64,000 nt of DNA from the NCBI GenBank assembly GCA_014163555.1, contig JACJGO010000028.1, forward strand, positions 17,213 to 81,212, written 5' to 3'. Below are positions 35,180 to 43,826 of the stretch, piece after piece. A program made the translations under genes and the position numbers. The notes under the pieces were generated by a model. The model saw nothing but the letters and a program-made list of their open reading frames with translations, was not told the DNA's origin and ran no database searches. This stretch comes from Flavisolibacter longurius. GTDB lineage: Bacteria; Bacteroidota; Bacteroidia; Chitinophagales; Chitinophagaceae. Position 1 is the stretch's first letter; every line of letters starts with the position of its first letter.

Positions 35180-36097
35180 TTAAATATAGAAAAGGAAAAA
35201 AAGCATGGATACAATGCCAGTGAGCATGATCCATTTGGTGCGGCTGCTGAGGTCAGCAAAATCGGCCGTGCGGGTGGCAAAGCGTAAACGCTTCAATGCG
35301 GAAACCAACGGCACAATCACAAAGGCCATGGCGTAAATCACAGAAACGATCCAGCCAAACTGCAATACATAAAACTGTAGGATCAGCAGCGTGGCGATAA
35401 GGACACCAATCCAGATGCCGGCATACACTTTCGTTGTGCGAATGCCTGCCACTATAGGAAGCGTTTTGCAACCGTAACGCATATCGCCTTTGATATCTTC
35501 CATGTCTTTAATGGCCTCACGGATCAGCGAAATGATAAAAGCAAAACCGGCATACAACATGGAAATGCGAAAGAACTTTACTGACAGCGGATCCGTAGCG
35601 TTGATGGCCTGATCGGGATTGGAAAAAGCAAAAAAGAACACCAGGATCGTCCACGCTGTCAGCAGCGAAATCACAACATTTCCAATCAGCAATTGCCGTT
35701 TGAACGAAGTGGAATACAGCCACAACAAAATCACACAGGCAACATTTGCCAGCACCAGGTACCAATACGCTTTGCCCACTGCCAATGCTGTCAGTACGAC
35801 GCCCAGGAAACTCAAAACAAGGTGCCAGATAATGGCCCAGCGACGGTTAATAATGCGGTCGATAACATTTTTATCGGGCTTGTTGATCTGATCGATATTC
35901 AGGTCGAAATAATCGTTGATGATATAACCAGCAGCAGCAATAAAAACAGAGGCGAGCACCAACAATACGAACCGTTTGATGTTGTGTACCCCATATAGTT
36001 GGTAATAGATACACCAATAAAAGAGGGCCTGCGTCAGTATGATAAAGACCAGGTTCGACCAGCGGATAAGTTGTAAAAAGGCCCTGCCTAAATTCAT
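35180..36097 (-). CDS. UbiA family prenyltransferase, geranylgeranylglyceryl-phosphate-type
   Basis: 305 residues with about nine membrane helices. Two aspartate-rich motifs bind the prenyl diphosphate through magnesium: NDYFDLNIDQINKPDKN in the first third and IKDMEDIKGDMRYGCKT in the second. This family attaches a polyprenyl chain to an aromatic or glycerol acceptor in the membrane. Close relatives in Bacteroidota are often labelled geranylgeranylglycerol-phosphate geranylgeranyltransferase, the archaeal ether-lipid enzyme; a quinone-type acceptor is as likely. It lies between KdsC-like and Maf genes with spacings of 9 and 2 bases. Confidence 0.82.
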   Translation of the reverse strand: MNLGRAFLQLIRWSNLVFIILTQALFYWCIYYQLYGVHNIKRFVLLVLASVFIAAAGYIINDYFDLNIDQINKPDKNVIDRIINRRWAIIWHLVLSFLGVVLTALAVGKAYWYLVLANVACVILLWLYSTSFKRQLLIGNVVISLLTAWTILVFFFAFSNPDQAINATDPLSVKFFRISMLYAGFAFIISLIREAIKDMEDIKGDMRYGCKTLPIVAGIRTTKVYAGIWIGVLIATLLILQFYVLQFGWIVSVIYAMAFVIVPLVSALKRLRFATRTADFADLSSRTKWIMLTGIVSMLFFLFYI

Positions 36098-36106
36098 GCA
36101 ATTGGG

Positions 36107-36628
36107 TTAGCGTGACGAAACTTCGGGGGTGTACTTCCAGTGGCCATTCAGCTTCAGCACTTTTTCAATCACGTCCCGAACACAACCTTTTCCTCCACTG
36201 AGCGGAGAAATGTATTGGGAAACCGTTTTCACTTCCGGCACCGCATCTTGCGGACAACAGGGCAGGCCTACTTTCTTCAACACCGGAATATCGGGAAGGT
36301 CATCACCCATGTAAAGTATCTCTTTCCAATCCAGGCTGTATTGCGTACGGATGCCTTCAAAAAATTTCAACTTATCAATCAGTCCTAGATGAATTTCCTC
36401 TATACCCAAATATTGAAGGCGGCGAATCACCGGTTCCGATGTGCCGCCGGAGATCACCATCACTTTATACCCGTTGCGCATAGCCATTTGCAGGGCTAAA
36501 CCGTCTTTGATATTCATCTGCCTCGCCTGCAACCCGTTCTCCAGCAATAGCACCATACTGTCCGTCATTACCCCATCGATATCAAATACAAACGTGGTGA
36601 CACCTTTAAAAATTTCCAAAACATTCAT
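36107..36628 (-). CDS. HAD phosphatase of the KdsC type
   Basis: 173 residues from the ATG at 36628; the TTG at 36634 before it is unlikely. The catalytic motif is VFDIDGVMTD (D-x-D-G), the loop serine-glycine VISGGTS and the magnesium motif YMGDDLPDIPVLKKVG. C0-type HADs without a cap form tetramers and in lipopolysaccharide synthesis remove phosphate from KDO-8-phosphate; related members act on N-acylneuraminate-9-phosphate. No KdsA or KdsB is nearby, so the substrate is inferred only from the family. Second gene of the minus-strand cluster. Confidence 0.87.
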   Translation of the reverse strand: MNVLEIFKGVTTFVFDIDGVMTDSMVLLLENGLQARQMNIKDGLALQMAMRNGYKVMVISGGTSEPVIRRLQYLGIEEIHLGLIDKLKFFEGIRTQYSLDWKEILYMGDDLPDIPVLKKVGLPCCPQDAVPEVKTVSQYISPLSGGKGCVRDVIEKVLKLNGHWKYTPEVSSR

Positions 36629-36735
36629 ACGCAAAAAAAATAGAGCGGAAGGAGCGAAAATAGCACCATAATCCCAATGTTCTGCCGCTCCGTTTGCCTG
36701 TTACCGGTATGGCTACCTGTGCATACTGTATTTAT

Positions 36736-37506
36736 TTACTTTTCCTGCTGAATGCTTTCTGTAAAAAGCTGATAGAAACGTTGCAGGCCAGGGTGATTTT
36801 GAAGCAGCGAAAGATGCTTTTCGATAGTGGCGGTATCGTTGCGGACGGCAGGCCCTGTCTGTGCATGTTGCGGGGAAATTTCTTTTAGGCGTGAAGACGT
36901 TTCCAGGATGAGGGGAAGGAGGACCGAAAAATCCAATCCTTCTTTCCTGCAATAGCCTTCGATCAGCGCATACAAATGATTGGTAAAATTATTTACCATT
37001 ACAGCGGCCATATGAAGTTTAAGCCGTTGTTCATCACTTGCGGAGAAAGTTTGCCTGGTGATGGATTGTGCCAGTATGCGCAGTTGCTGCAGGGTTTCTT
37101 CACTGTCGGCATCAATTACAATCGGTATTTCAGGAAGCCGCTCCAGTTCTTTTTTCAGGCTTTGCAACGGGTAAAACACTCCATACTTCGCAGCCTTTCC
37201 TTTTAAAACATCTTTTGACACAGAAGCCGCCGTATGTATTACAATGCTTTGTACTGGAAAATTGAACTGGCTAATCACATTTGAAATGGCCGAATCGGAA
37301 ACAGCCACCAGAACAAAGGCTACAGTTTGATCAATTGGTTCCTCCATAACGGCCGCTTTCGCTCCAAGTAATTCTGCCAGGTCACAGGTAGTAGCCGGGT
37401 CTCGGCCCAGAATCTGCACAATGCGGTGACCGGCCATTTTCAGGCACTTCCCCAGTATGGTTGCCGTATTCCCTGTTCCAATAATGCTTATCGTAGCTGT
37501 ATTCAC
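36736..37506 (-). CDS. Rossmann-fold/DUF2520 putative oxidoreductase
   Basis: 256 residues; the start codon is GTG (rc of 37504-37506) and no better start exists. The first strand-turn-helix, ISIIGTGNTATILGKCL, is a GxGxxA-type dinucleotide fold; the C-terminal half is the helical DUF2520 domain (HMAAVMVNNFTNHLYALIEGYC). Such proteins resemble ProC and ketopantoate reductases, so a NAD(P)-linked reductase of an unknown small compound is likely. It heads the five-gene cluster, divergent from an alpha/beta hydrolase. Confidence 0.85.
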   Translation of the reverse strand: MNTATISIIGTGNTATILGKCLKMAGHRIVQILGRDPATTCDLAELLGAKAAVMEEPIDQTVAFVLVAVSDSAISNVISQFNFPVQSIVIHTAASVSKDVLKGKAAKYGVFYPLQSLKKELERLPEIPIVIDADSEETLQQLRILAQSITRQTFSASDEQRLKLHMAAVMVNNFTNHLYALIEGYCRKEGLDFSVLLPLILETSSRLKEISPQHAQTGPAVRNDTATIEKHLSLLQNHPGLQRFYQLFTESIQQEK

Positions 37507-37634
37507 GTCTATTGCTGGTGGTTGAAAGGGAACGAAGTTCGCGGATTTGCCCTAAAGCTGATTGGGAGCTTGCCTAATGCGGTCATTTTAAAACGGCTTT
37601 CATTTACCTTCGGTTACTAAACCCTGATACCTGC

Positions 37635-38477
37635 ATGTCTTTGGCAAAACGATTGGCTGTACGTTACATCCGCACCAAACTTACTTTACTGGGAAAGGTT
37701 TCCAAACGCAAAGCGGCTGAAAAAGCATTTGAAATTTTTACCACCCCACCTACCCGGGTTAATAAGGACCTGCCGCCTGTTTTTAAAAAAGCGGAAAGCT
37801 TGCAGTTCATTTTTCAGAACACTCGCATTTGCGGCTATCGTTGGAATTATCCGCTAGACAAAAAAGTGCTTATTCTGCACGGCTTTGAATCCAGCGTGGT
37901 CAATTTTGAAAAATACATTCAGCCGCTGCTGAAAAAAGGCTACGAGGTGTTGGCCTTTGATGCCCCTGCGCATGGTCGCAGTGGCGGTAAGATCATCAAC
38001 GCAGTTGATTACAAAAATTTTATTCAACACATTCTAAACGATTACGGCCCCATCACCAACTTCATTACCCATTCGTTTGGCGGACTGGCCCTCAGCCTTG
38101 CCCTGGAAGAAGTACCGCATGACGAGAGCTGGAAGGTGGTTTTTATTGCCCCGGCAACAGAATCGGAAAGGGCGATGCAAAACTTTTTCCACCTGGTTAA
38201 ACTTGACGACGAGATTAAAAACGAATTCCGGAAACTGGTGGAAGAAGCCAACGGCAAGCCGCTTTCCTGGTATTCGGTGGCCAGGGCATCGGCATCCATC
38301 AAAGCACAAGTTCTTTTTTTACAGGACAAACTGGACCTGCAAACTCCTTTTGCGGATGTGGAACCCATCATGCAAAAAGCGTATCCCAATTACCGGTTTG
38401 TGATTTCTGAAGGACTGGGACACCGGCGTATTTATAAAGATGCATCAACCCTTAAAACAATCATGGAGTTCCTGTAA
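37635..38477 (+). CDS. Alpha/beta hydrolase
   Basis: 280 residues, cytoplasmic. The nucleophile elbow is THSFGGLAL, the oxyanion region VLILHGFES, the APAHGRSGG loop and the histidine motif EGLGHRRIYK complete the catalytic triad, with an acid in LQDKLDLQTPFADVE. The fold is that of serine esterases and lipases of small molecules. No substrate can be named. The first 55 residues are basic and helical. The gene precedes a GDSL hydrolase by 51 bases on the same strand; they may be cotranscribed. Confidence 0.87.
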   Translation: MSLAKRLAVRYIRTKLTLLGKVSKRKAAEKAFEIFTTPPTRVNKDLPPVFKKAESLQFIFQNTRICGYRWNYPLDKKVLILHGFESSVVNFEKYIQPLLKKGYEVLAFDAPAHGRSGGKIINAVDYKNFIQHILNDYGPITNFITHSFGGLALSLALEEVPHDESWKVVFIAPATESERAMQNFFHLVKLDDEIKNEFRKLVEEANGKPLSWYSVARASASIKAQVLFLQDKLDLQTPFADVEPIMQKAYPNYRFVISEGLGHRRIYKDASTLKTIMEFL

Positions 38478-38528
38478 ATTGAAGCCTGCAATTCTTTTTT
38501 GCGTTTCGATACCTGATAAACTATAACC

Positions 38529-39140
38529 ATGCAAAGAACCTATACCTACCTGGCCCTGGGCGATTCGTACACCATCGGTGAAGCCGTTTTGCTCCAAGAA
38601 AGCTTCCCGTATCAAACCGTTCAGTTGCTGCGCAAAGAGGGCTATAAGGTGGCGGCACCGGAGGTGATTGCCAGAACCGGCTGGACCACTTCCGAACTGC
38701 AGACCGCAATGGTGGGCTACCAGTTTGCACCAAAATATGATTTTGTAAGCCTGCTTATAGGCGTGAACAACCATTACCGTGGGCAAAGTATTGTAGCGTA
38801 CAAAGAAGAATTTGAAGCGCTTTTAAATAAAGGCATTGAACTGGCTGGTGGTAAAACGGCGCATTGTTTTGTGCTCTCCATCCCCGATTACAGCGTAACG
38901 CCGTTTGCGAGGGAAAAGGATGTGGCGAAAATCAGTAAGGAGATTGATGCCTATAATAATTTAAAGAAGGCATTGTGCATCCAGTACAAAGTGCCTTATC
39001 TTGAAATCACCGCCGATTTTCGGAAAGCAAAGGCAAAAGAAGATTATATCGCACCGGATGGTCTACACCCTTCCGCTAAAGTGTATGCCAAATGGGCAAA
39101 GAAACTTTCGGGCGCCATGGGCAAACTTGCCAAAAAATAA
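38529..39140 (+). CDS. SGNH/GDSL-type hydrolase
   Basis: 203 residues, no signal peptide, so it is cytoplasmic. Four block motifs: GDSYT (serine in block I), ARTGWTTSEL (block II glycine), GVNNHYRG (block III asparagine) and DGLHPSAKVYAKWA with the catalytic aspartate and histidine. It acts as an esterase or acylhydrolase; natural substrate unknown. Likely in one transcript with the alpha/beta hydrolase upstream. Confidence 0.9.
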   Translation: MQRTYTYLALGDSYTIGEAVLLQESFPYQTVQLLRKEGYKVAAPEVIARTGWTTSELQTAMVGYQFAPKYDFVSLLIGVNNHYRGQSIVAYKEEFEALLNKGIELAGGKTAHCFVLSIPDYSVTPFAREKDVAKISKEIDAYNNLKKALCIQYKVPYLEITADFRKAKAKEDYIAPDGLHPSAKVYAKWAKKLSGAMGKLAKK

Positions 39141-39319
39141 TTCCACATACATTTTTATTCTTGCCCAGTTTGCTGGATGAAAGGCTACATCTTCATTGAA
39201 AGACCGGTCACTCAAAACTAAAAATTTTAGGAAAGCAGCAACGCTATCCTCCCCTCATAATTCTATTTTGCCTTATACTTGCATGTTCGGGAAGTAGAAA
39301 ACGACCCAAAAAATTGCGT

Positions 39320-41926
39320 ATGCCGAAGAATTTGTTGATCGTAGAGTCGCCAGCGAAAGCAAAAACCATTGAAAAGATTTTAGGCCCTGATTTCGAAGTA
39401 AAAAGCTGCTTCGGACACATCCGTGATCTGGAGAAAGATGACATGGGCATCGATATAAAAAACAATTACCGTCCTCGCTACGTTGTGCCGGATGAAAAGC
39501 AAAAGGTGGTGAGTGAGTTGAAGAGCATTGCCAAACGCAGCAAGGAAGTATGGCTGGCAACGGATGAGGACCGCGAAGGGGAAGCCATCAGCTGGCACCT
39601 TTGCGAAGTATTGGGACTGGACCCGGAAAAAACAAAGCGTATTGTTTTCCACGAGATTACCAAACCTGCCATCAAATCGGCCGTTGAGCACCCTCGGACG
39701 GTGAATATGAACCTGGTAAATGCCCAGCAGGCCCGCCGGGTTTTGGACAGGATTGTAGGCTTTGAATTAAGCCCGGTGCTCTGGCGCAAAGTGAGTGTAA
39801 AAAACAACCTCAGTGCCGGCCGGGTACAAAGTGTGGCCGTTCGCCTGATTGCAGAGCGGGAACGGGAAATCAATGCATTTGAGGCCCAAAGTGCTTACAG
39901 AATAGAAGCCCTTTTCACTGCACCGGACGCCTCCAACCGTTCGGTTACGTTTAAGGCCGAAGGCAGCCGTTTTAGCAAAGCGGAAGATGCCGAGACGTTT
40001 TTAAAAGAATGCATCGGCGCTACCTATAAAGTAAAGGACGTACAGGTTAAACCTACCCGCCGCTCTCCTGCGGCTCCGTTCACGACGTCTACCCTGCAGC
40101 AGGAAGCCAGCCGCAAGCTTGGCTACGGCGTCAGCCGAACCATGTTGCTGGCGCAGAAGCTGTACGAAAGCGGTAAGATCACCTACATGCGTACAGATAG
40201 TGTAAACCTGAGCCAGACGGCCATGGATGATATTCGCAGTGCGATTACTTCTTCCTATGGTGATCGTTATCACAAAGGCCGCCAGTTTAAAAACAAAAAC
40301 GCATCGGCGCAGGAAGCCCACGAAGCTATCCGCCCGACGTACATGAGCAATACCACAGACGATGACCCGGATACCCGCCGTCTGTATGAATTGATCTGGA
40401 AACGCACCATGGCCTCGCAAATGGCTGATGCGGAACTGGAAAAGACCATTGCCAAAATCGGCATTTCCACCAACAACGCAGAACTGTCCGCCGAAGGCGA
40501 GGTGCTGAAGTTTGAAGGCTTTTTGAAAGTGTACCGCGAAGATGTGGACGACGAAGACCAGGATGGCGATACACCCGCCGGTGCCGACCAGGGAAGCATG
40601 CTTCCGCCACTGCGGGCAGGCCAGGTACTGGATTTCAAGGAAATGAAAGCTATTGAACGCTACACCCGTCCTCTACCCCGCTATACGGAAGCTTCGCTGG
40701 TGAAAAAGCTGGAAGAACTGGGCATCGGCCGTCCTTCTACCTATGCACCAACCATTTCTACCATCTTAAAAAGAGGCTATGTAGAAAAGCGTGACAAAGA
40801 AGGTGTGCAGCGGATTTACAATGTATTTCGGCTGGCCAATGACAGCATTACGAAAAAAACAGAAACCGAAAATACCGGCGCCGAAAAGGGAAAGCTTTTC
40901 CCAACCGATCTTGGATTGGTGGTGACCGACTTCCTGAAGCAACATTTCGATGACATCATGGATTACAGCTTCACGGCCCGTATTGAAGATGAATTTGACG
41001 AAGTGGCCCAGGGTAAAATGCGGTGGAGCAAAATGATCGATGACTTCTACAATCCTTTCAAAAAAGATGTGGACGAAACCATTGAAACAGCACAGCGGAT
41101 CAGCGGCGAACGGGAAGTGGGTACTGACCCACAAACTGGGAAGCCGGTAATTGCCCGTATGGGTCGTTATGGTCCTATGGTGCAGATTGGACGTACAGAC
41201 GACGAAGAAAAACCCCGCTTTGCCAAACTAAAAGCGTCGCAAAGTATCGAAACCATCTCCCTGGACGAGGCCCTGACCCTTTTCCAGCTCCCCAAAACAT
41301 TAGGACAATTTGAAGGACAGGAAGTTTCCATTGGTGTGGGCCGGTTTGGACCCTATGTAAAATGGGGCGATAGCTTTATTTCTATCCCCAGGGGCGAAGA
41401 GCCGCTGGAAATTGAGCTGGACCGCGCTATCGAAATCATTAATCAAAAACAGGTGGCCGATGCACCTATCGCACAGTTCCAGGGACAACCCGTTACCAAA
41501 GGCAAGGGCCGTTTTGGTCCTTTTATCAAATGGGGTGACCTGTATATAAATGTTCCAAGAGCCTATAATTTTGACAACCTCTCCCAGCAGGATGTGAATG
41601 AACTGATTGAGAAAAAGCTGGACAAAGAAGCCAACCGGTACATACAACAATGGCCTGTGGAAAAGATCAGCATTGAGAATGGCCGCTGGGGGGCCTTTAT
41701 CCGTTTCGGCAAAAAAATGTTGAAACTCGGTAGAAAAGAAGGCGGCGAAAAATACACCCCAGAGGAAGTATCGGCTCTATCTTTAGAAGAGGTAAAGAAA
41801 ATGATTACAGCCCAGGTGCCTGATGCCTTTACCAAGAAAGCAGCCGCAAAAAAGGCACCGGCAAAAAAAGCGGCCGCTAAAAAAACGGCTACAAAAAAAG
41901 CAGGTTCCAAGAGTAAAAAAGGCTAA
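39320..41926 (+). CDS. topA: DNA topoisomerase I
   Basis: 868 residues from the ATG at 39320; the TTG six bases earlier is a less likely start. TOPRIM domain: LIVESPAKAKTIEKILG at the start and TDEDREGEAISWH; active-site tyrosine Y289 in GKITYMRTDSV. It relaxes negative supercoils. Instead of zinc fingers the C-terminus has several GRFGPFIKWGD-type topoisomerase repeats, then a lysine/alanine tail of about 30 residues (from KAAAKKAPAK), common in this phylum and probably a DNA-binding clamp. It is transcribed alone. Confidence 0.96.
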   Translation: MPKNLLIVESPAKAKTIEKILGPDFEVKSCFGHIRDLEKDDMGIDIKNNYRPRYVVPDEKQKVVSELKSIAKRSKEVWLATDEDREGEAISWHLCEVLGLDPEKTKRIVFHEITKPAIKSAVEHPRTVNMNLVNAQQARRVLDRIVGFELSPVLWRKVSVKNNLSAGRVQSVAVRLIAEREREINAFEAQSAYRIEALFTAPDASNRSVTFKAEGSRFSKAEDAETFLKECIGATYKVKDVQVKPTRRSPAAPFTTSTLQQEASRKLGYGVSRTMLLAQKLYESGKITYMRTDSVNLSQTAMDDIRSAITSSYGDRYHKGRQFKNKNASAQEAHEAIRPTYMSNTTDDDPDTRRLYELIWKRTMASQMADAELEKTIAKIGISTNNAELSAEGEVLKFEGFLKVYREDVDDEDQDGDTPAGADQGSMLPPLRAGQVLDFKEMKAIERYTRPLPRYTEASLVKKLEELGIGRPSTYAPTISTILKRGYVEKRDKEGVQRIYNVFRLANDSITKKTETENTGAEKGKLFPTDLGLVVTDFLKQHFDDIMDYSFTARIEDEFDEVAQGKMRWSKMIDDFYNPFKKDVDETIETAQRISGEREVGTDPQTGKPVIARMGRYGPMVQIGRTDDEEKPRFAKLKASQSIETISLDEALTLFQLPKTLGQFEGQEVSIGVGRFGPYVKWGDSFISIPRGEEPLEIELDRAIEIINQKQVADAPIAQFQGQPVTKGKGRFGPFIKWGDLYINVPRAYNFDNLSQQDVNELIEKKLDKEANRYIQQWPVEKISIENGRWGAFIRFGKKMLKLGRKEGGEKYTPEEVSALSLEEVKKMITAQVPDAFTKKAAAKKAPAKKAAAKKTATKKAGSKSKKG

Positions 41927-42000
41927 CGCTACAAAGGCTGGCTTGTATTTGGTACAGTATTGTTGAATAACCAGGAAAGCGATTTGTGTTGCTTGCTGAG

Positions 42001-42008
42001 AAAGGAGG
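42001..42008 (+). promoter_or_regulatory. Strong Shine-Dalgarno sequence of the 42012 gene
   Basis: AAAGGAGG, three bases before the ATG at 42012, is a perfect anti-16S match and is the only one seen in the window; the phylum seldom uses it. Confidence 0.7.
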
Positions 42009-42011
42009 ACG

Positions 42012-42878
42012 ATGAAAGAATCCACCGAAATATGGGCCCTTTTAAAACTGTTAGATGATCCTGATACGGAGGTGTTTGGCGCTGTTTCCAGTAAGCTGCT
42101 GGATTATGGAAAGCCCATTATTCCGAACCTAGAACACCTGTGGGAAAATTCACCCGACGAGCAAATGCAGGAGCGGATTGAAACCATTATTCACCGTCTT
42201 CATTACAATGATCTTACCGAAGATTTCCGGCAATGGGCCCTCTCGGGACACCACGACCTGTTGGTTGGTTCCTTGCTGGTGTCCAAGTTTCAATACCCCG
42301 AGCTTACCACCTCGTCCGTTTTACTGGAAGTGGAAAAAGTGCGCCGCAACATCTGGCTGGAGTTGAACGCCTATCTTACACCGCTGGAACAGATCCGCAT
42401 TGTTACGGGTATCCTGTACAGTTATTACGGACTGAAAGGCACGGAGATCAATCACCAGGAAGTCAATGAATTTTTCATTCAAAAGGTGCTGGAAGCCAAG
42501 CGGGGCAACCAGCTCACCTGCGGTATCATCTATGTATTGCTTTGCGAACTGCTGGATATCCCGGTAAAAGCCATTGGCATTCCGAAACAGTTTGTGCTGG
42601 CCTATTTTAAGCCGGGATACGATGAGGAAGAAAGCAAGGATTTTGCGTCACGGATTGAATTTTACATTGATCCGTCGAGCGGAATGGTTTTTACACACAA
42701 GGATATTGAAAGTTATTTCAAGCGTATTTCTGTACCGCCGGTAGAGGCTTATTTTAAACCGCTTTCCAATAAAAAAATTATCCAGCACCTGCTGGAAGAA
42801 ACGGCCCGCTGCTTTGATACGGAAAAAGAAGCGTACAAGAAAGATGAGCTGATGAAACTGGCAGAGCTTATTGATTGA
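42012..42878 (+). CDS. Transglutaminase-like (SirB1-type) protein
   Basis: 288 residues. The first 110 residues form helical, HEAT- or TPR-like pairs (SSKLLDYGKPIIPNLEHLWE). The transglutaminase-like part follows: AKRGNQLTCGIIYVLLCELLDIPVKAIGIPKQFVLAYF, in parts, which is the SirB1 arrangement with G-N near the nucleophile position and a Q where catalytic relatives have histidine. A real peptidase or transferase activity is therefore doubtful. The role of the SirB1 family is unknown. It has the only strong Shine-Dalgarno sequence in the window. Confidence 0.78.
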   Translation: MKESTEIWALLKLLDDPDTEVFGAVSSKLLDYGKPIIPNLEHLWENSPDEQMQERIETIIHRLHYNDLTEDFRQWALSGHHDLLVGSLLVSKFQYPELTTSSVLLEVEKVRRNIWLELNAYLTPLEQIRIVTGILYSYYGLKGTEINHQEVNEFFIQKVLEAKRGNQLTCGIIYVLLCELLDIPVKAIGIPKQFVLAYFKPGYDEEESKDFASRIEFYIDPSSGMVFTHKDIESYFKRISVPPVEAYFKPLSNKKIIQHLLEETARCFDTEKEAYKKDELMKLAELID

Positions 42879-42982
42879 TGTGCTGTGATTACGTCCCATT
42901 CGCTAGCGGAGATAATCGAAAAGAATTTTACTTTATCCGCATATCTGCGTATCCGGACATCCGCAAATAATAATTTAGCCAC

Positions 42983-43318
42983 ATGGAACAAATCACCTGG
43001 CCGGATTTTGAAAAAATTGACATCAGGGTTGGCACCATCATCGAAGCACAGGCTTTTCCCAAGGCTAAAAAACCTGCTTATCAACTGACGATTGATTTTG
43101 GCCCGCTGGGTATCCGGCGCTCCTCGGCACAGATAACCGATCATTATTCTTTGGAAAGTTTAAAGGATCAGCAAGTGATTGCCGTCGTCAACTTCCCACC
43201 CAAGAATATTGCCGGTTTCCAGAGCGAATGCCTTGTGCTGGGTATCTATGATGAAGCTAACAATGTTGTTTTGCTATCACCAAACAAAACCGTGTTGAAC
43301 GGAGCCAAAATCGGTTAG
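42983..43318 (+). CDS. csaA: tRNA-binding protein of the CsaA family
   Basis: 111 residues, a single OB-fold tRNA-binding domain: FEKIDIRVGTIIEAQAFPKAKKPAYQL, then the signature NFPPKNIAGFQSECLVLG, which is the strand pair of CsaA and the C-terminal domain of MetRS. Bacterial CsaA is a homodimer that binds tRNA and, in Bacillus, has been proposed as a secretion chaperone. It is two bases upstream of ogt and certainly shares its transcript. Confidence 0.92.
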   Translation: MEQITWPDFEKIDIRVGTIIEAQAFPKAKKPAYQLTIDFGPLGIRRSSAQITDHYSLESLKDQQVIAVVNFPPKNIAGFQSECLVLGIYDEANNVVLLSPNKTVLNGAKIG

Positions 43319-43320
43319 AC

Positions 43321-43812
43321 ATGCCCGTAAGCGTTTACAACTCTCCTCTTGGTCCTTTGCAAGTTCACTGTTCGGATGAACACATTACTGCAATTGTTTT
43401 TAGAGAAGAATTGCCTGAGGAAGAAATCAACACCCATCCCCTTTTGCAGGAATGCATCCAGCAACTGGATGACTATTTTTCCGGCAAGCGGAAAGCGTTT
43501 GACCTGCCATTGTCACAGCCGGGTACTGCCTTTCAGCAAAAAGTCTGGGACCTGCTATACCAGATCCCTTATGGCAAGACAATGAGCTATCAGCAATTGG
43601 CCATGCAGTACGGTGACCTGAAAGCCATACGGGCAGTCGCGTCGGCCAACGGTAAGAACAATCTTGCCATCATTATTCCTTGTCACCGGGTGATAGGTTC
43701 CAACCGTTCGTTAACCGGATATGCCGCCGGGTTGTGGCGAAAAAAATGGTTGCTCGACCATGAAGCCAAACACCACAGTGGTGTAGCACAACTGGGATTG
43801 CTTCTCGGCTAA
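43321..43812 (+). CDS. ogt: Methylated-DNA--[protein]-cysteine S-methyltransferase
   Basis: 163 residues. The suicide cysteine is in IIPCHRVIGSN. The helix-turn-helix part YQIPYGKTMSYQQLA that inserts in the minor groove precedes it. The protein takes the methyl group from O6-methylguanine in one turnover. It lacks the Ada N-terminal zinc domain. Two bases separate it from csaA, a rare coupling of translation and repair genes. Confidence 0.93.
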   Translation: MPVSVYNSPLGPLQVHCSDEHITAIVFREELPEEEINTHPLLQECIQQLDDYFSGKRKAFDLPLSQPGTAFQQKVWDLLYQIPYGKTMSYQQLAMQYGDLKAIRAVASANGKNNLAIIIPCHRVIGSNRSLTGYAAGLWRKKWLLDHEAKHHSGVAQLGLLLG

Positions 43813-43826
43813 TAGTTTTCTAAAAA

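Noticed and set aside
33293..37506. The five-gene minus-strand cluster as a new biosynthetic pathway
   Set aside because: The enzymes (DUF2520, KdsC-like, UbiA-like, Maf, DUF2851) have no obvious common substrate, and such housekeeping clusters are common in the phylum; kept as separate annotations.
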